A DNA stretch of 32,261 nt from a virus. Position 1 is the first letter of the stretch; each line of letters opens with the position of its first letter. Shown here in pieces: positions 7,176-15,347 of the stretch. The notes beneath the pieces are model-generated. The model had not been told where the DNA came from. It ran no database searches and saw nothing but the letters and a program-made list of their open reading frames with translations. The DNA lies in IMG/VR virus record IMGVR_UViG_3300029908_000104, positions 1 through 32,261 of that record; one strand, 5' to 3'. Position numbers and translations under genes: made by a program.

Positions 7176-9107
7176 TTAATTATTTTTTTGCTGAACACTG
7201 ATGCTGGTGAGTATCGCGGAGGGAGTGATGGTGCTCGCTGTGGCGTTGTAAAACTGCAGCACGACACTTGATCCTGATTGATACGAACCCTGGAAAATAT
7301 ATCCTGTCGGCAGCGATCCCGAGAAACTCGCTCCCACATTGGCTAAATCGTAAGGAAACGATGTTGCTGCTGGAGCTGGCTGTTGCATACCAACGGGTAC
7401 TGAGACCGTTCCAGACGCCCCCGCAGAGAGGGCGGGAGGAGTTACCATGAAATTTCCGACAAGGTTTGGGTTAAGGAGGCTTACTCTAACACTTGTATCT
7501 GGATACGGGCCGGGGGAATTTGCCGTAGCGTATGGCGTGACACCAGTTGCACCATAGGGGATATACGCAGCAGCGATACAAACTGGAGTTGAAGTTAATC
7601 GCACCTCAAGTCGCCACGAAGATGCCGTCATAGATGCTCGAATGTGCGAGATGTTGTACGCCCCTTCGGTAGCTTGATTTCGGAGCCACGCTGCGCTGTA
7701 TACTGATCCCACGGCATCAACGGAAAATGATGATCGAGAACCCATGTATCCCACCACGCCGACGACATGACCAATAGGCTCTCCAGTCCCAGCGAAAAGT
7801 AAAACCCATTGGTTGGCGGCAGTTACGGTGCTTGATCCATCATTTGTCGCAGTGATGACTGAAGCAGTCGTGTAACTAAAACTATTGGTTGTCGCATTAG
7901 TGATGATGAATTCTCCGTTGTATTCTGCGTGATTGGCCGAGGAGATCGTGATGCTCATGCCGTTGGAAAACGGCAGATTGGTGCCCGTGGCTACGGCATT
8001 GCTATTGGTGCCAGTCAGCGTCACTGGGTAATTAGAATAACCAACGCTAGCATTCGTTGCTGCGACGGACTGTGCGCCCGTATATATATCTCCGGATGGA
8101 CCAGGTGCGGCGGGAAAATAACGGGTATCAAGAGAGCCGATATTGGCGAAGTCCGTACTGCCAAGATTGGTGGCATTAGCGGCAATAAAGGTGCCAGCGT
8201 TGACCGTGACGGTATCCCCGGCTGCATCACCAAGTGTGGTGTTGCCGTTGACCGTCAGATTATTAGTGACGGTGAGATTGTTTCCAACGTAGGCATTTGA
8301 TGGAAAACCGCCATTTGTAGCCCACACGAAGTTGTTGCTAACCGCCGTGATCGCCGTGGCGTTGCTGGTGATGCCAGCGGCAAGCGTGTTACTTGCTGCG
8401 GTCAGGCTGGCGTTGACTGCATTGCTCACCACAGCTGCCGCACCATTGGTATCGGCATTAGTAAGGAAGAGATTTCTCAGCGAACCCACATTTGCAATGT
8501 TGTTGCTGGCCAGACTTGTGGCATTAGACGCCGTGAGAGTGCCAGCATTTACCGTCAGCGTGTTCCCCGAGACTGCACCGAGAGTTACGCTGTTATTAAA
8601 AAATGATGCCCCGCCAAAGACCCCCGAGCCCGAAACATTAAGCACCCCCGTGACAGACGCCCCGTTGTTGGCAAAGAAATTATTGGTGACGGTGAGTGAC
8701 GAGAGTGTCCCAGATCCGCTTATCGTGCTCGACGCGCTAAGAAAAAGAGTGGGTGACCCACCGTTGGTTACAATGGTGCCACCTTCATACGTTGATCCCG
8801 AAAGTAATAAAATCGAACCACTGCCACCGTTGGTCTGGACGTAGTTGGTCAGGGAGTTACCAACCGCCGTGATTGCGCTAGTGTTGGTAGTGATCTGACC
8901 TTGCAGAGAATTGCTCACAGCAGTGAGCGCCCCGTTAGTGACGACCCCGTTGCTCGCGAGGATCTGGGTGGCGGTGAAGCCAGGGGCGAAGAGTGCGCCA
9001 TTGGTCGCGTTGATTTTGACAGAGGGAGTCTGCCCCTGCAGCGATGCTGCAAGGAGAAGACTCGCGCAGAGACGCAGAGACGCTGAGAAGGAGAGAAATG
9101 GTTTCAT
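7176..9107 (-). CDS. Fibre-like protein with repeat-derived signal peptide
   Basis: A 643-residue protein beginning with what reads as a Sec signal peptide (MKPFLSFSASLRLCASLLLA, then a likely cut near SLQGQ). The body is Asn/Thr/Ser/Ala-rich with repeated units such as SNATAITAVSNNF and NTSAITAVGNSLTNYV, resembling the trimeric coiled coils of phage fibres and adhesins, and shorter beta units (TVTNNLTVNG, GDTVTVNAGTF). The last 200 residues look globular (QWVLLFAGTGEP, VVGVVGYMGSRSSF). A fibre or surface-binding role is inferred. A signal peptide is odd for a tail protein. Its codons are made of a GACGCAGAGACGC-type repeat, and the leader is another repeat. It may be an acquired host gene. 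Confidence 0.65.
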   Translation of the reverse strand: MKPFLSFSASLRLCASLLLAASLQGQTPSVKINATNGALFAPGFTATQILASNGVVTNGALTAVSNSLQGQITTNTSAITAVGNSLTNYVQTNGGSGSILLLSGSTYEGGTIVTNGGSPTLFLSASSTISGSGTLSSLTVTNNFFANNGASVTGVLNVSGSGVFGGASFFNNSVTLGAVSGNTLTVNAGTLTASNATSLASNNIANVGSLRNLFLTNADTNGAAAVVSNAVNASLTAASNTLAAGITSNATAITAVSNNFVWATNGGFPSNAYVGNNLTVTNNLTVNGNTTLGDAAGDTVTVNAGTFIAANATNLGSTDFANIGSLDTRYFPAAPGPSGDIYTGAQSVAATNASVGYSNYPVTLTGTNSNAVATGTNLPFSNGMSITISSANHAEYNGEFIITNATTNSFSYTTASVITATNDGSSTVTAANQWVLLFAGTGEPIGHVVGVVGYMGSRSSFSVDAVGSVYSAAWLRNQATEGAYNISHIRASMTASSWRLEVRLTSTPVCIAAAYIPYGATGVTPYATANSPGPYPDTSVRVSLLNPNLVGNFMVTPPALSAGASGTVSVPVGMQQPAPAATSFPYDLANVGASFSGSLPTGYIFQGSYQSGSSVVLQFYNATASTITPSAILTSISVQQKNN

Positions 9108-9148
9108 GAGGTTCGTGGATTTCGTGATTTTCGTGGTTAAATTTCTTG
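9064..9148. repeat. Two interspersed repeats at start of fibre gene
   Basis: Positions 9064-9092 read CGCGCAGAGACGCAGAGACG and on, the GACGCAGAGACGC type also seen at 23909-23924 and 24316-24336. Positions 9110-9148 read TTCGTGGATTTCGTGATTTT followed by CGTGGTTAAATTTC, a tandem TTCGTG-type repeat. Both types resemble interspersed repeats I have seen in several environmental bacterial phyla. The first lies inside the signal-peptide codons of the fibre gene, the second in its leader. Confidence 0.65.
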
Positions 9149-9154
9149 CGTGTC

Positions 9155-9931
9155 TTAGGAGACGAGGACGAAGAGTTTTGCGTTGGTGGAGGCGTTGAAA
9201 TCAGCGCAGCGGATGCTGCCTGGTGCTGCTGTTGCGGCTGTCCCAGCCTGTACTTGGTAGTTCAGCAGGCCGCTTCCTGGCACAATGATCTGGATGAGCT
9301 GGCCGACGGGCCGCGCAAGAGCGTTGAGGCCGTCGAGGTTGGTCGATCCCCCTCCGGTCACGCCGGTGATGGTCGGGATGAAGTTGGAGGAGGCCGCCGC
9401 GATCTGGGCATCGACCTGCGCAGCGGTGTAATAAGTCGGATTATTGACGACCGTGCTCGGGGTTTCACTCAGGCCGCTCAGATAGACAGTGCCCGCCCCC
9501 TGGCCGATGGTGATCGGACCAGCGGAGGTCTGGAGGGTGATCGACCACCAGATATCCAGCTCGGTAGCCGGGCTGCTGATGGTCCAGTTGGTCTGGGTCG
9601 GGGTGAGCTGGAATCCGAACTGATAGTCAGCCTGTGTGCTCCAGTTGGCATAGGTGCAGACCGGATTGTTGAAGGAGGCATAGGGGACGGTCCCCTCATA
9701 GAGCAGCGTCCCGGCGGCATTATTCTGGTAGATGTCGAGTGTGGCGGACGTGACGTTCGTTATCGTGTCGAGATTCGCCGCGACGCTCGGATCTCCCGTG
9801 AAGGCGGCACAGTTGATGGCGACCGCATTCCCGGTCGGGATGGCCATGGCGGCATTGGAGACCGCATCAACAACGTCTTCCTGAGTAGCCTGATTGAGCG
9901 GGAGCCAGAAAGTTTTGGCAGTGAGTTGCAT
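9155..9931 (-). CDS. Putative tail or fibre structural protein
   Basis: A 258-residue, Thr/Ala/Asn-rich protein without signal peptide. The N-terminus (MQLTAKTFWLPLNQATQEDV) resembles an attachment domain; the middle alternates short beta strands (TSATLDIYQNNAAGTLLYEG, ATELDIWWSITLQ). Near residue 165 YYTAAQVDAQIAAASSNF resembles the short helices that precede fibre shafts. The C-terminus (GQLIQIIVPGSGLLNYQVQ) looks beta-rich. It sits between the minor tail protein and the fibre-like gene, so a fibre-base or minor tail role is likely, but no family is assigned. The leader contains heptamer repeat copy B and no Shine-Dalgarno sequence. Confidence 0.65.
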   Translation of the reverse strand: MQLTAKTFWLPLNQATQEDVVDAVSNAAMAIPTGNAVAINCAAFTGDPSVAANLDTITNVTSATLDIYQNNAAGTLLYEGTVPYASFNNPVCTYANWSTQADYQFGFQLTPTQTNWTISSPATELDIWWSITLQTSAGPITIGQGAGTVYLSGLSETPSTVVNNPTYYTAAQVDAQIAAASSNFIPTITGVTGGGSTNLDGLNALARPVGQLIQIIVPGSGLLNYQVQAGTAATAAPGSIRCADFNASTNAKLFVLVS

Positions 9932-9943
9932 GGATGATTACAG

Positions 9944-10016
9944 CGAAAGCTGAAAGTTGAAGGGTGAAAGCTGAGGGGCCGAATTCGAAGGGATGGTTTT
10001 CATTCAGGTTTCGCGG
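9944..10016 (-). repeat. Heptamer inverted repeat, copy B
   Basis: GAAAGCTGAAAGTTGAAGGG and on (9944-9975) faces ATTCAGGTTTCGCGG (about 10002-10016). The core GCTGAGGGGCCGAAT is shared exactly with copy C. It lies between the stop of the 10023 gene and the start of the 9931 gene. Confidence 0.7.
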
Positions 10017-10022
10017 TTTTGG

Positions 10023-10436
10023 CTAGGTGCCGATTTGTCCGGTTTTGATTTCGTAGCGCATGATGGTCAGCGAGCCTTCCCAGTGTTCCCGGGTGACCTT
10101 GATCGCGCCTGTGAAGGTGAGCGTTTTGGTGACATTTCCCGTGGTGGCAGATATCACCCAGAGACTGATGGTGGCGAGGTGGGGCACTGTGTCCGCGTGG
10201 GTGTTGTAAAAAAGACACGCCGCATCCGCTGCCTTCCAGAAGCGGGAGACCCGATAGTTCAGCACATTGGAGACATTCCCCCGGTCGTGCAGCAGCTTGG
10301 CCGCGCTTCCGATGATGTCATCCTCCTGCAGCGTCCAGTCACAGGGACCGGCGAGGCCCTCGACGAAGCTCTCCGGATTGCTCCCGGTGAGTTCGAGAGG
10401 AACTGACGTTCCGACCCCTGTGACAAAGATGCGCAT
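10023..10436 (-). CDS. Minor tail protein, unassigned
   Basis: A 137-residue protein, beta-rich, beginning MRIFVTGVGTSVPLELTG, with a DWTLQEDDIIGSAAKLLHDRG segment in the first third and NVTKTLTFTGAIKVTREHWE near the C-terminus. It lies directly downstream of the tube protein gene, a common place for small tail completion or tip proteins. No domain is recognised with confidence. Heptamer inverted repeat copies lie on both sides (B downstream, C upstream), so its transcript segment is bracketed by two potential hairpins. No Shine-Dalgarno sequence is visible; the leader is pyrimidine-rich (CCCTCTCTCTAA before ATG). Confidence 0.65.
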   Translation of the reverse strand: MRIFVTGVGTSVPLELTGSNPESFVEGLAGPCDWTLQEDDIIGSAAKLLHDRGNVSNVLNYRVSRFWKAADAACLFYNTHADTVPHLATISLWVISATTGNVTKTLTFTGAIKVTREHWEGSLTIMRYEIKTGQIGT

Positions 10437-10450
10437 TTAGAGAGAGGGAT

Positions 10451-10535
10451 GAAGGGTGAAAGCTGAAAGCTGAGGGGCCGAATCTGAGCTGAGTTTTTTC
10501 ATTTCAGGTTTCAAGTTTCAGCTTTCAGGTTTTGC
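10451..10535 (-). repeat. Heptamer inverted repeat, copy C
   Basis: GAAGGGTGAAAGCTGAAAGC and on (10451-10474) faces TTTCAGGTTTCAAGTTTCAG and on (10502-10535). It is the clearest copy in the late block and nearly matches, in reverse complement, the copy at 27824-27910. It fills the gap between the tube gene stop and the next start. Confidence 0.75.
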
Positions 10536-10546
10536 AGTCCGTTGGC

Positions 10547-11500
10547 TTAGGAAGTGCGGACAGCGAGGGTGAAGTTGTTGCCGAGGACGCCGGAGGTGGA
10601 GAGGCGCTCTCCGATGAGCGTGACTTCGCCGATTCGGCTCTTGTTGTCGAAGCCGAGCGGCCCCTGGGTCGGCACAGCGCAGGGCATCGTGAGATTCAGA
10701 CCTCCAACGATGGAGGAGGTCACCGTGAGCGGCAGACCGTCGTTGTTGAGGATCTTGCCGATACCCGCATTGGCCGAGTAGAGCTGCACCAGGTTGAAAA
10801 AGTCGCCACTGTCCAGGTTGAGCGGAGTAAACTTTGCCGTGGAATCGACTCCATCGATGCGGTAGTTAATCACGCCCCAGAGATCGGTCTCGACCGGGGT
10901 GAGCTTCACCGTAGGGGTGAACTTCACGCCCCCCTTGGCCGTCTCGATGGCGCTGAAGGGAGAGCTGCTTCCCCAGGCGACGGTATAGGGATTGCGCAGG
11001 CGCAATAGCGGATTGGTGGAAGGAGCCGTGAAGGCGCTCGACTGCACGAGAGCGACATTTGCCGCCGCAGTGGGATCGGCCTCAAAGGCGCTCAGGCAGG
11101 TGATTTCCGTCTCCCCGAAGATATCCACATTGGCGGCAAAGTTAATCTCCGGCATCTTGGTGACAGCACTGGCAGGATAGGTGATGCTCTTGCCGTCGCG
11201 GGTCTGGATCACTGCCGGAGCGTCTGTGCTCGGGAAAATGAGCTGCCCGATCATATCGCAGGTATAAGGCAGCAGATACGCCAGCAGGGAGGCAAGGTTG
11301 CCCGTGGTGGCAATCACCTTGCCGGTGATTTTGGTCTCCACATGCATGCGGCTAGCGCCAACTTGGCCATGCAGATTGGTGTTGATGGGTGCGGTTTTGA
11401 TTTCGCTCTGGGACTTCCATCCCTCGGCAAATTCCATCGTGAGGCCTCCCGCCGTCAGATAGGCGGGACCGGCGGGATAATTCGTGCGTGTTTGGGACAT
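10547..11500 (-). CDS. Major tail tube protein
   Basis: A 317-residue protein with the alternating beta-strand pattern of siphophage tube proteins: an N-terminal GGLTMEFAEGWKSQSEIKT, a middle VKFTPTVKLTPVETDLWGVI, and a C-terminus GEVTLIGERLSTSGVLGNNF. It is followed by a minor tail protein and preceded by tail-terminator and head-completion genes, the usual place of the tube. No sheath gene is seen upstream, so the tail is probably non-contractile. The leader (CCTAACACCCACACACA before ATG) lacks a Shine-Dalgarno sequence, surprising for a protein needed in many copies. Identification rests on position, size and predicted fold type. Confidence 0.65.
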   Translation of the reverse strand: MSQTRTNYPAGPAYLTAGGLTMEFAEGWKSQSEIKTAPINTNLHGQVGASRMHVETKITGKVIATTGNLASLLAYLLPYTCDMIGQLIFPSTDAPAVIQTRDGKSITYPASAVTKMPEINFAANVDIFGETEITCLSAFEADPTAAANVALVQSSAFTAPSTNPLLRLRNPYTVAWGSSSPFSAIETAKGGVKFTPTVKLTPVETDLWGVINYRIDGVDSTAKFTPLNLDSGDFFNLVQLYSANAGIGKILNNDGLPLTVTSSIVGGLNLTMPCAVPTQGPLGFDNKSRIGEVTLIGERLSTSGVLGNNFTLAVRTS

Positions 11501-11519
11501 TGTGTGTGGGTGTTAGGAG

Positions 11520-11822
11520 TTAGGATTCGGAATGCTGGGCGTTGATCTGTGATTCCTGACTGTTGCCTTCGGACTCCGATGCCACCACGGGAGTGGCAGG
11601 TTCCGATGGGGTTTGAGGAAGCGGCGAAGTTCCGCCAAGCTGCGCGTCGGCTTTGGCCTTGGCATCAGCGAGTGAGAGTGAGCGGTTGGCCTGGATGAAC
11701 TGCCAGGCGAGCTTGTCGCGCTGGGCCTCATAGTCGATTCGGGCATTGAGATCGGCGGTTTGGGCTTCCTTGAGCGCCTTGGCCTCATCGGCGGCGGCTT
11801 GGAGTTGTTCTGGTGTGAGCAT
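11520..11822 (-). CDS. Small helical protein between tube and terminator
   Basis: A 100-residue protein, strongly helical in the first 65 residues (TPEQLQAAADEAKALKEAQT, DAKAKADAQ), then Ser/Pro/Glu-rich and probably disordered (PLPQTPSEPATPVVASESE). It is acidic and lacks membrane segments. It sits between the tail terminator-like and tube genes. No family is recognised; small helical proteins at this place often help head-tail joining or tube assembly. The leader CACCACTAACTAAAAACACC before ATG is typical of the C/A-rich, Shine-Dalgarno-free starts of the window. Confidence 0.6.
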   Translation of the reverse strand: MLTPEQLQAAADEAKALKEAQTADLNARIDYEAQRDKLAWQFIQANRSLSLADAKAKADAQLGGTSPLPQTPSEPATPVVASESEGNSQESQINAQHSES

Positions 11823-11832
11823 GGTGGTGTTT

Positions 11833-12327
11833 TTAGTTAGTGGTGGAGCGTGAATTTCCTTCGAAGCGCAGCTTCAGCTTCATTCCGACAATGAGTGATC
11901 CTTCTTGAGCGGCTGGGAGTTCCTGCAGGGGAGTTTCATCGAGTTCCGGAAAAATGTCGTTTTCCAGCGCGGTGAGCTTGAGGGCGGCTACGATCTCCTC
12001 GGCATACGCCCAGGCACCCGGCAGCGGTCCCTCGATTTCTTCCTGCTCCTGCTCCATGATGTGCAGCGGTGATTCGACCACATGGATGAAGAGTCTCACC
12101 TCTTCCCAAAAGATGGTGCGGCTTTGAGATCCGGATTCCTTGGCCGTCTCAATTCCGACCATCACGACAAAATCGCTCTTAGCCAGCAGCTCATCGAACA
12201 TGCTTTCGATATTGCCTGCCTTGTGCTCCAGCACCTGTTCTTTGCAAAAAAACGGAAGGGTCCTCAGCTTATTGGCCACAATGCGGCGGGCTGCCTCGAT
12301 CTTGGAGGGGCGAGGACGCGCGCTCAT
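11833..12327 (-). CDS. Putative tail terminator / head-tail joining protein
   Basis: A 164-residue protein starting at ATG 12327, which overlaps the stop of the G-like gene by ATGA; a longer reading frame upstream overlaps that gene and is not favoured. It opens MSARPRPSKIEAARRIVANK and ends in beta strands (SLIVGMKLKLRFEGN). The middle (KESGSQSRTIFWEEVRLFIH) has the strand pattern of small tail terminator proteins. In Mu-type phages a DUF1834-like protein lies in this area and could be its equivalent, but I could not confirm motifs. Its place between the G-like protein and the tube supports a head-tail joining role. Confidence 0.6.
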   Translation of the reverse strand: MSARPRPSKIEAARRIVANKLRTLPFFCKEQVLEHKAGNIESMFDELLAKSDFVVMVGIETAKESGSQSRTIFWEEVRLFIHVVESPLHIMEQEQEEIEGPLPGAWAYAEEIVAALKLTALENDIFPELDETPLQELPAAQEGSLIVGMKLKLRFEGNSRSTTN

Positions 12328-12902
12328 GGAGTTACCTCCCTGGCAACGAAACGCTCCGCAGCGGTGACAGCAGCGGCGGCCATGCTCTGTACCGGTGGCA
12401 GGACCGTCGGATCGGCGGGAATGACCGCCTTCTTGGCCAGCCAGAAATAAACAAGTCCATCCTCCTTGCCTGCGATGGCGTAGGGCTGCCGGGCAGCATT
12501 GAAGAGCCACTTGCAGCCGCTGTATCCGGGGAAGAGTTCCTCGACGCGCTTGCCATGGGCCTCAGCCCTCGCGGGAATGGTGAGCCACTTCTTATTCACC
12601 GGGACAACCGTCCCGCCGTAGTAGTGGAGGCGGACTCCCCGGTACGGGATCGAGACGGTGGCGCCGGTATCATCGGACGTTGTCCGCACGCTGGAGCGGG
12701 CCTTCATCCAGTAGCCGGTCGAGGGAGCACCGAGTTTATTAGGCACCGAGGCCTTCCGGGCGAGCTGATCCTCTACGGTCACCTCCACGGCTGCACCCAT
12801 GGCGGCGTGCAGGCCCTGGCGGTTGGCCAGACGCGCAATCGCTGATCGGAGCCAGGGAGAAACGTGATCCTCGTAGGAGATGGAGAGGTTGAGGTAGTTC
12901 AT
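12324..12902 (-). CDS. Virion morphogenesis protein, Mu G-like
   Basis: A 192-residue protein that fits the phage virion morphogenesis (Mu gpG, tail completion) family by place and pattern: an N-terminal helix with RSAIARLANRQGLHAAMG, then VRLHYYGGTVVPVNKKWLTI, followed by AIAGKEDGLVYFWLAKKAVI. In that family the HxxGG and P-x-R segments in the middle are conserved, and similar ones (HYYGGTVVP, TIPARA) are seen. The protein would close the head or join it to the tail. The ATG lies within the stop of the F-like gene (ATGA), with GGAGG about 7 nt upstream. This is one of the few starts with a good Shine-Dalgarno sequence. Confidence 0.75.
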   Translation of the reverse strand: MNYLNLSISYEDHVSPWLRSAIARLANRQGLHAAMGAAVEVTVEDQLARKASVPNKLGAPSTGYWMKARSSVRTTSDDTGATVSIPYRGVRLHYYGGTVVPVNKKWLTIPARAEAHGKRVEELFPGYSGCKWLFNAARQPYAIAGKEDGLVYFWLAKKAVIPADPTVLPPVQSMAAAAVTAAERFVAREVTP

Positions 12903-13951
12903 GGCTGATCCTCCTCGTCCTTAAAAAAGGCCAGTCCCTTCCAGAGATCATCGGGCACCTCGCGCACATCGAGGCGCAGCAAGAGGCGCACGAAATCTTC
13001 CCAGGCATCACGATCTCCCTTCTTGGCGAATTCCTCCGGATCTCGCAGATACTTGCGGAGGGCATCGCGCTGCAGGAGCGGAAAGCCGTCGGGCAATCCC
13101 TGCTCCCAGATGCCGCGCAGCTCCTCGACGCTGGTGCGACGGGTGCCGTTCGGATCGGTGAACTGGAGGGTATCTCCCTGGAAGCGGGCAAATCCCTGCA
13201 GGGCCGATGCAAGACCCGTGCGAATGGTGGAGGAACGGATCTCGGGAGTCGCAGCGAGGGAGGCATTGAGGCTCTCATGCTGAGGCTGCATCATGGCCTG
13301 GAACTTCGCAGAGGAATCCTTGCCCGGCAGGAGGCCGAGGGAGCCTGCCTCCACGTCGTCGATCCGACGGGTGCCCATGCCGCTGCCGAACTGGAACGGG
13401 GGATAGGGAGAGTTGAACGCCGAGAGAGCAATCCAGATCGGGTGATTCACCAGGGCGATCATCTGCGGAGTGCCGGTGGCTCCCTCGCGGGTGGTGTGAC
13501 TCAAGGCACGCTCCCAGAGGGTGAACCAGGGGCGCTTCTTCTTGCTGTTGCGCACCCGGATGAGCTGCTGGGCGGGGAAGCTGGACAGGCTCTCCTGCTG
13601 GCGTGCCCAGCGTGCCCAGCCGTTGACCTGTTCCAGATTGGTGTCCAGGACGACATTCTGCCGATCGACGGTGCGGAGATCCTTGATGGTGCCCTCCTGT
13701 CCTGGGAGTGGTTTGTAATTGAGGCGCTTGAGGTGATCACTGAGCTGCTCGCGCGCCTCACTCCTGCCGATCTCCCCGCGTGTGTACGCGGCGGTTGTCT
13801 GACGGAAGGCATCGAGCACCTCGGCACGGTTCACGCTCGCCATGAAGAACGCCCGCTCCCTGATCCAGAGATCCAGACGCGACCACTCCGCCGATCGGAG
13901 ATCGGAGGGGATGGAGACCTTGAGGTCGAGGAGTTCGGAGCCGGTAGGCAT
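12899..13951 (-). CDS. Minor head protein, Mu F-like
   Basis: A 350-residue protein resembling the Mu F / SPP1 gp7 head morphogenesis family. The signature region is at about 85-120: IKDLRTVDRQNVVLDTNLEQ followed by VNGWARWARQQ, matching the R-x(n)-T-N-x(n)-A/G-x2-W pattern of the family. An N-terminal helical domain and a C-terminal helical part (LRKYLRDPEEFAKKGDRDAW) surround it. Such proteins sit inside the head near the portal. In Mu the F and G genes lie between portal and protease; here they follow the capsid and a glycosyltransferase, so the order is changed. The leader AATCCATTTTCCC has no Shine-Dalgarno sequence. Confidence 0.75.
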   Translation of the reverse strand: MPTGSELLDLKVSIPSDLRSAEWSRLDLWIRERAFFMASVNRAEVLDAFRQTTAAYTRGEIGRSEAREQLSDHLKRLNYKPLPGQEGTIKDLRTVDRQNVVLDTNLEQVNGWARWARQQESLSSFPAQQLIRVRNSKKKRPWFTLWERALSHTTREGATGTPQMIALVNHPIWIALSAFNSPYPPFQFGSGMGTRRIDDVEAGSLGLLPGKDSSAKFQAMMQPQHESLNASLAATPEIRSSTIRTGLASALQGFARFQGDTLQFTDPNGTRRTSVEELRGIWEQGLPDGFPLLQRDALRKYLRDPEEFAKKGDRDAWEDFVRLLLRLDVREVPDDLWKGLAFFKDEEDQP

Positions 13952-13962
13952 GGGAAAATGGA

Positions 13963-14469
13963 TTAGGTGTCGTCGCTAGGACCGGCGGGGTTGGCGTACT
14001 GCTCGCAGGGAGGCGAGTACTGGGTTCCGGGACGCGGGGTCGGGTCCGTGCGCATGACGAGCTTGTTTTCTGAGTTCCAGTTTCCGAAGCGGCTGTTGGC
14101 GACGGCAGGCGTACCAGGCGGCTGCACGGCCCACTCCTGTTTGGAAATCATCCGAAGCTTTTCCAGTCCTTCCTTGCAGGCCTGTTTTCTGACATCGGTC
14201 TGAAGCGTCTCGGCTGCCTTGGGAAGAGAGACCAGGAAGCGCCACCGGGCTACGGCGATGAAATCACTGTGCAAACCAAGAGGGAGAGTCCCGGCGGTAT
14301 CGAGATCCGATCCGCTCGCCATGATGGCGTCGTAAAATTCTCCCAGGACACGCGCTGCGATGGCCGGAAGATTATCAGCACCGCCCTGGAGACGCTGGAT
14401 CAAGCCAACCTCACTGGCGGTCATCTCACTCGTGATGTCGGTTGCAGATGGTGCGGTGGGCCAGTTCAT
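13963..14469 (-). CDS. Head-tail connector, DUF1320-like
   Basis: A 168-residue protein. The first half reads like the DUF1320 (Mu gp36) family: TASEVGLIQRLQGGADNLPA, then an LGEFYDAIMASGSDL helix, a short link with LPLGLHSDF and IAVARWRFL, and a following helix with a DVRKQACKEGLEKLR segment. The C-terminus is Pro/Asn-rich and ends NPAGPSDDT. DUF1320 proteins are thought to bridge portal and tail. It overlaps the preceding glycosyltransferase gene by 4 nt (ATGA), so the two are probably translated together. Confidence 0.7.
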   Translation of the reverse strand: MNWPTAPSATDITSEMTASEVGLIQRLQGGADNLPAIAARVLGEFYDAIMASGSDLDTAGTLPLGLHSDFIAVARWRFLVSLPKAAETLQTDVRKQACKEGLEKLRMISKQEWAVQPPGTPAVANSRFGNWNSENKLVMRTDPTPRPGTQYSPPCEQYANPAGPSDDT

Positions 14470-15305
14470 TTTGTCTTCCTCCGCTTGAGGGTTGGGACAG
14501 ATTGCGCCGGTTCAGAAAGCAATCTCTGCACGGATTCGATCACGGCCTCCGGAGGCAATTCAAAGAGCATGCGGCAGCCGACCTCGCAGGCCGGTCGGTA
14601 GCTTCCCCGGTAGTAGCATCCCGTGCAGGAACCTGGCCGATCGCGGTTAAGGACTGTCACTTCTGGAAGATGCTCAAAGGTGGGCAACCCGGTCGGCCCG
14701 GCGATCACCAGAGTCTTCACACCCAGCGTGCCTGCCAGATGCGCCGGGCCACTGTCGTTGCTGATGACCAGGCGAGCGGAGCGGATGTGGGAAAAGAGTT
14801 CCCTGTAGGGAAGAGCGGCCATCCAGAATGGCACACGCCCCTCATAGCGGGGATCTCGATCCTGCAGGATGACGACCGGATCATATCCAAGCTGCTGCAG
14901 GAGGTTTGCAAGCTCGATCCAGAAAGCGGCGGGCCACTGACGACTTGGCCCCTTGGTATGGGGGAAAAGAAGTACTCTCCGCTCCTGACTTGATTCAAAT
15001 TGAGGCGATGGCCTGACAGGGGCGGCGGCGATACCAAATTCCCGGCGCATCGCTTCGAGATAGGAAATCTTCTCTCCCCTTGCCAGCGCATCCTCAAATC
15101 CCCCCACAGATAGATAGCTTCCCTCGGCATCCTCGCTCCGGTCGGTCGATGTGACACCGAGCAACCGCAACACCTCTGCCCTCCACCCCGTGGCAAACCA
15201 GGCGATCTCCTCGCCGGTGGCACGGCACCCGGCGGCCAGCCATGCGAAGCAGATCAGGTCACCGAGACCAAGGTACCAGCCGTTATTGCAGTTGATCGTT
15301 TTCAC
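14466..15305 (-). CDS. GT9-type glycosyltransferase in head module
   Basis: A 279-residue protein starting at GTG 15305. It resembles glycosyltransferase family 9 (ADP-heptose:LPS heptosyltransferase type): VLLFPHTKGPSRQWPAAFW at about 111-129 and the signature LVISNDSGPAHLAGTLGVK at about 179-197, followed by VIAGPTG. It is shorter than the usual 320-350 residues; the N-terminal domain, which binds the acceptor, is reduced. A Cys-rich tail segment (CTGCYYRGSYRPACEVGC, about 227-244) recalls the C-x2-C segments of some GT9 enzymes. It sits between the major capsid and a connector gene, joined to the latter by ATGA. It could modify capsid, tail or host surface sugars; the target is unknown. 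Confidence 0.8.
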   Translation of the reverse strand: MKTINCNNGWYLGLGDLICFAWLAAGCRATGEEIAWFATGWRAEVLRLLGVTSTDRSEDAEGSYLSVGGFEDALARGEKISYLEAMRREFGIAAAPVRPSPQFESSQERRVLLFPHTKGPSRQWPAAFWIELANLLQQLGYDPVVILQDRDPRYEGRVPFWMAALPYRELFSHIRSARLVISNDSGPAHLAGTLGVKTLVIAGPTGLPTFEHLPEVTVLNRDRPGSCTGCYYRGSYRPACEVGCRMLFELPPEAVIESVQRLLSEPAQSVPTLKRRKTK

Positions 15306-15347
15306 TTTGGAAGTTGGAAGATAGGAGGTCGGGTTATCGTCTCACTG

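Noticed and set aside
6066-10535. Heptamer repeats as a CRISPR array
   Set aside because: Units are seven bases, degenerate and tandem, without unique spacers of regular length, and no cas gene is present.
12328-12510. Extension of the tail terminator-like gene into the G-like gene
   Set aside because: The added peptide is out of frame within the G-like gene; the ATG at 12327 overlaps its stop as ATGA.
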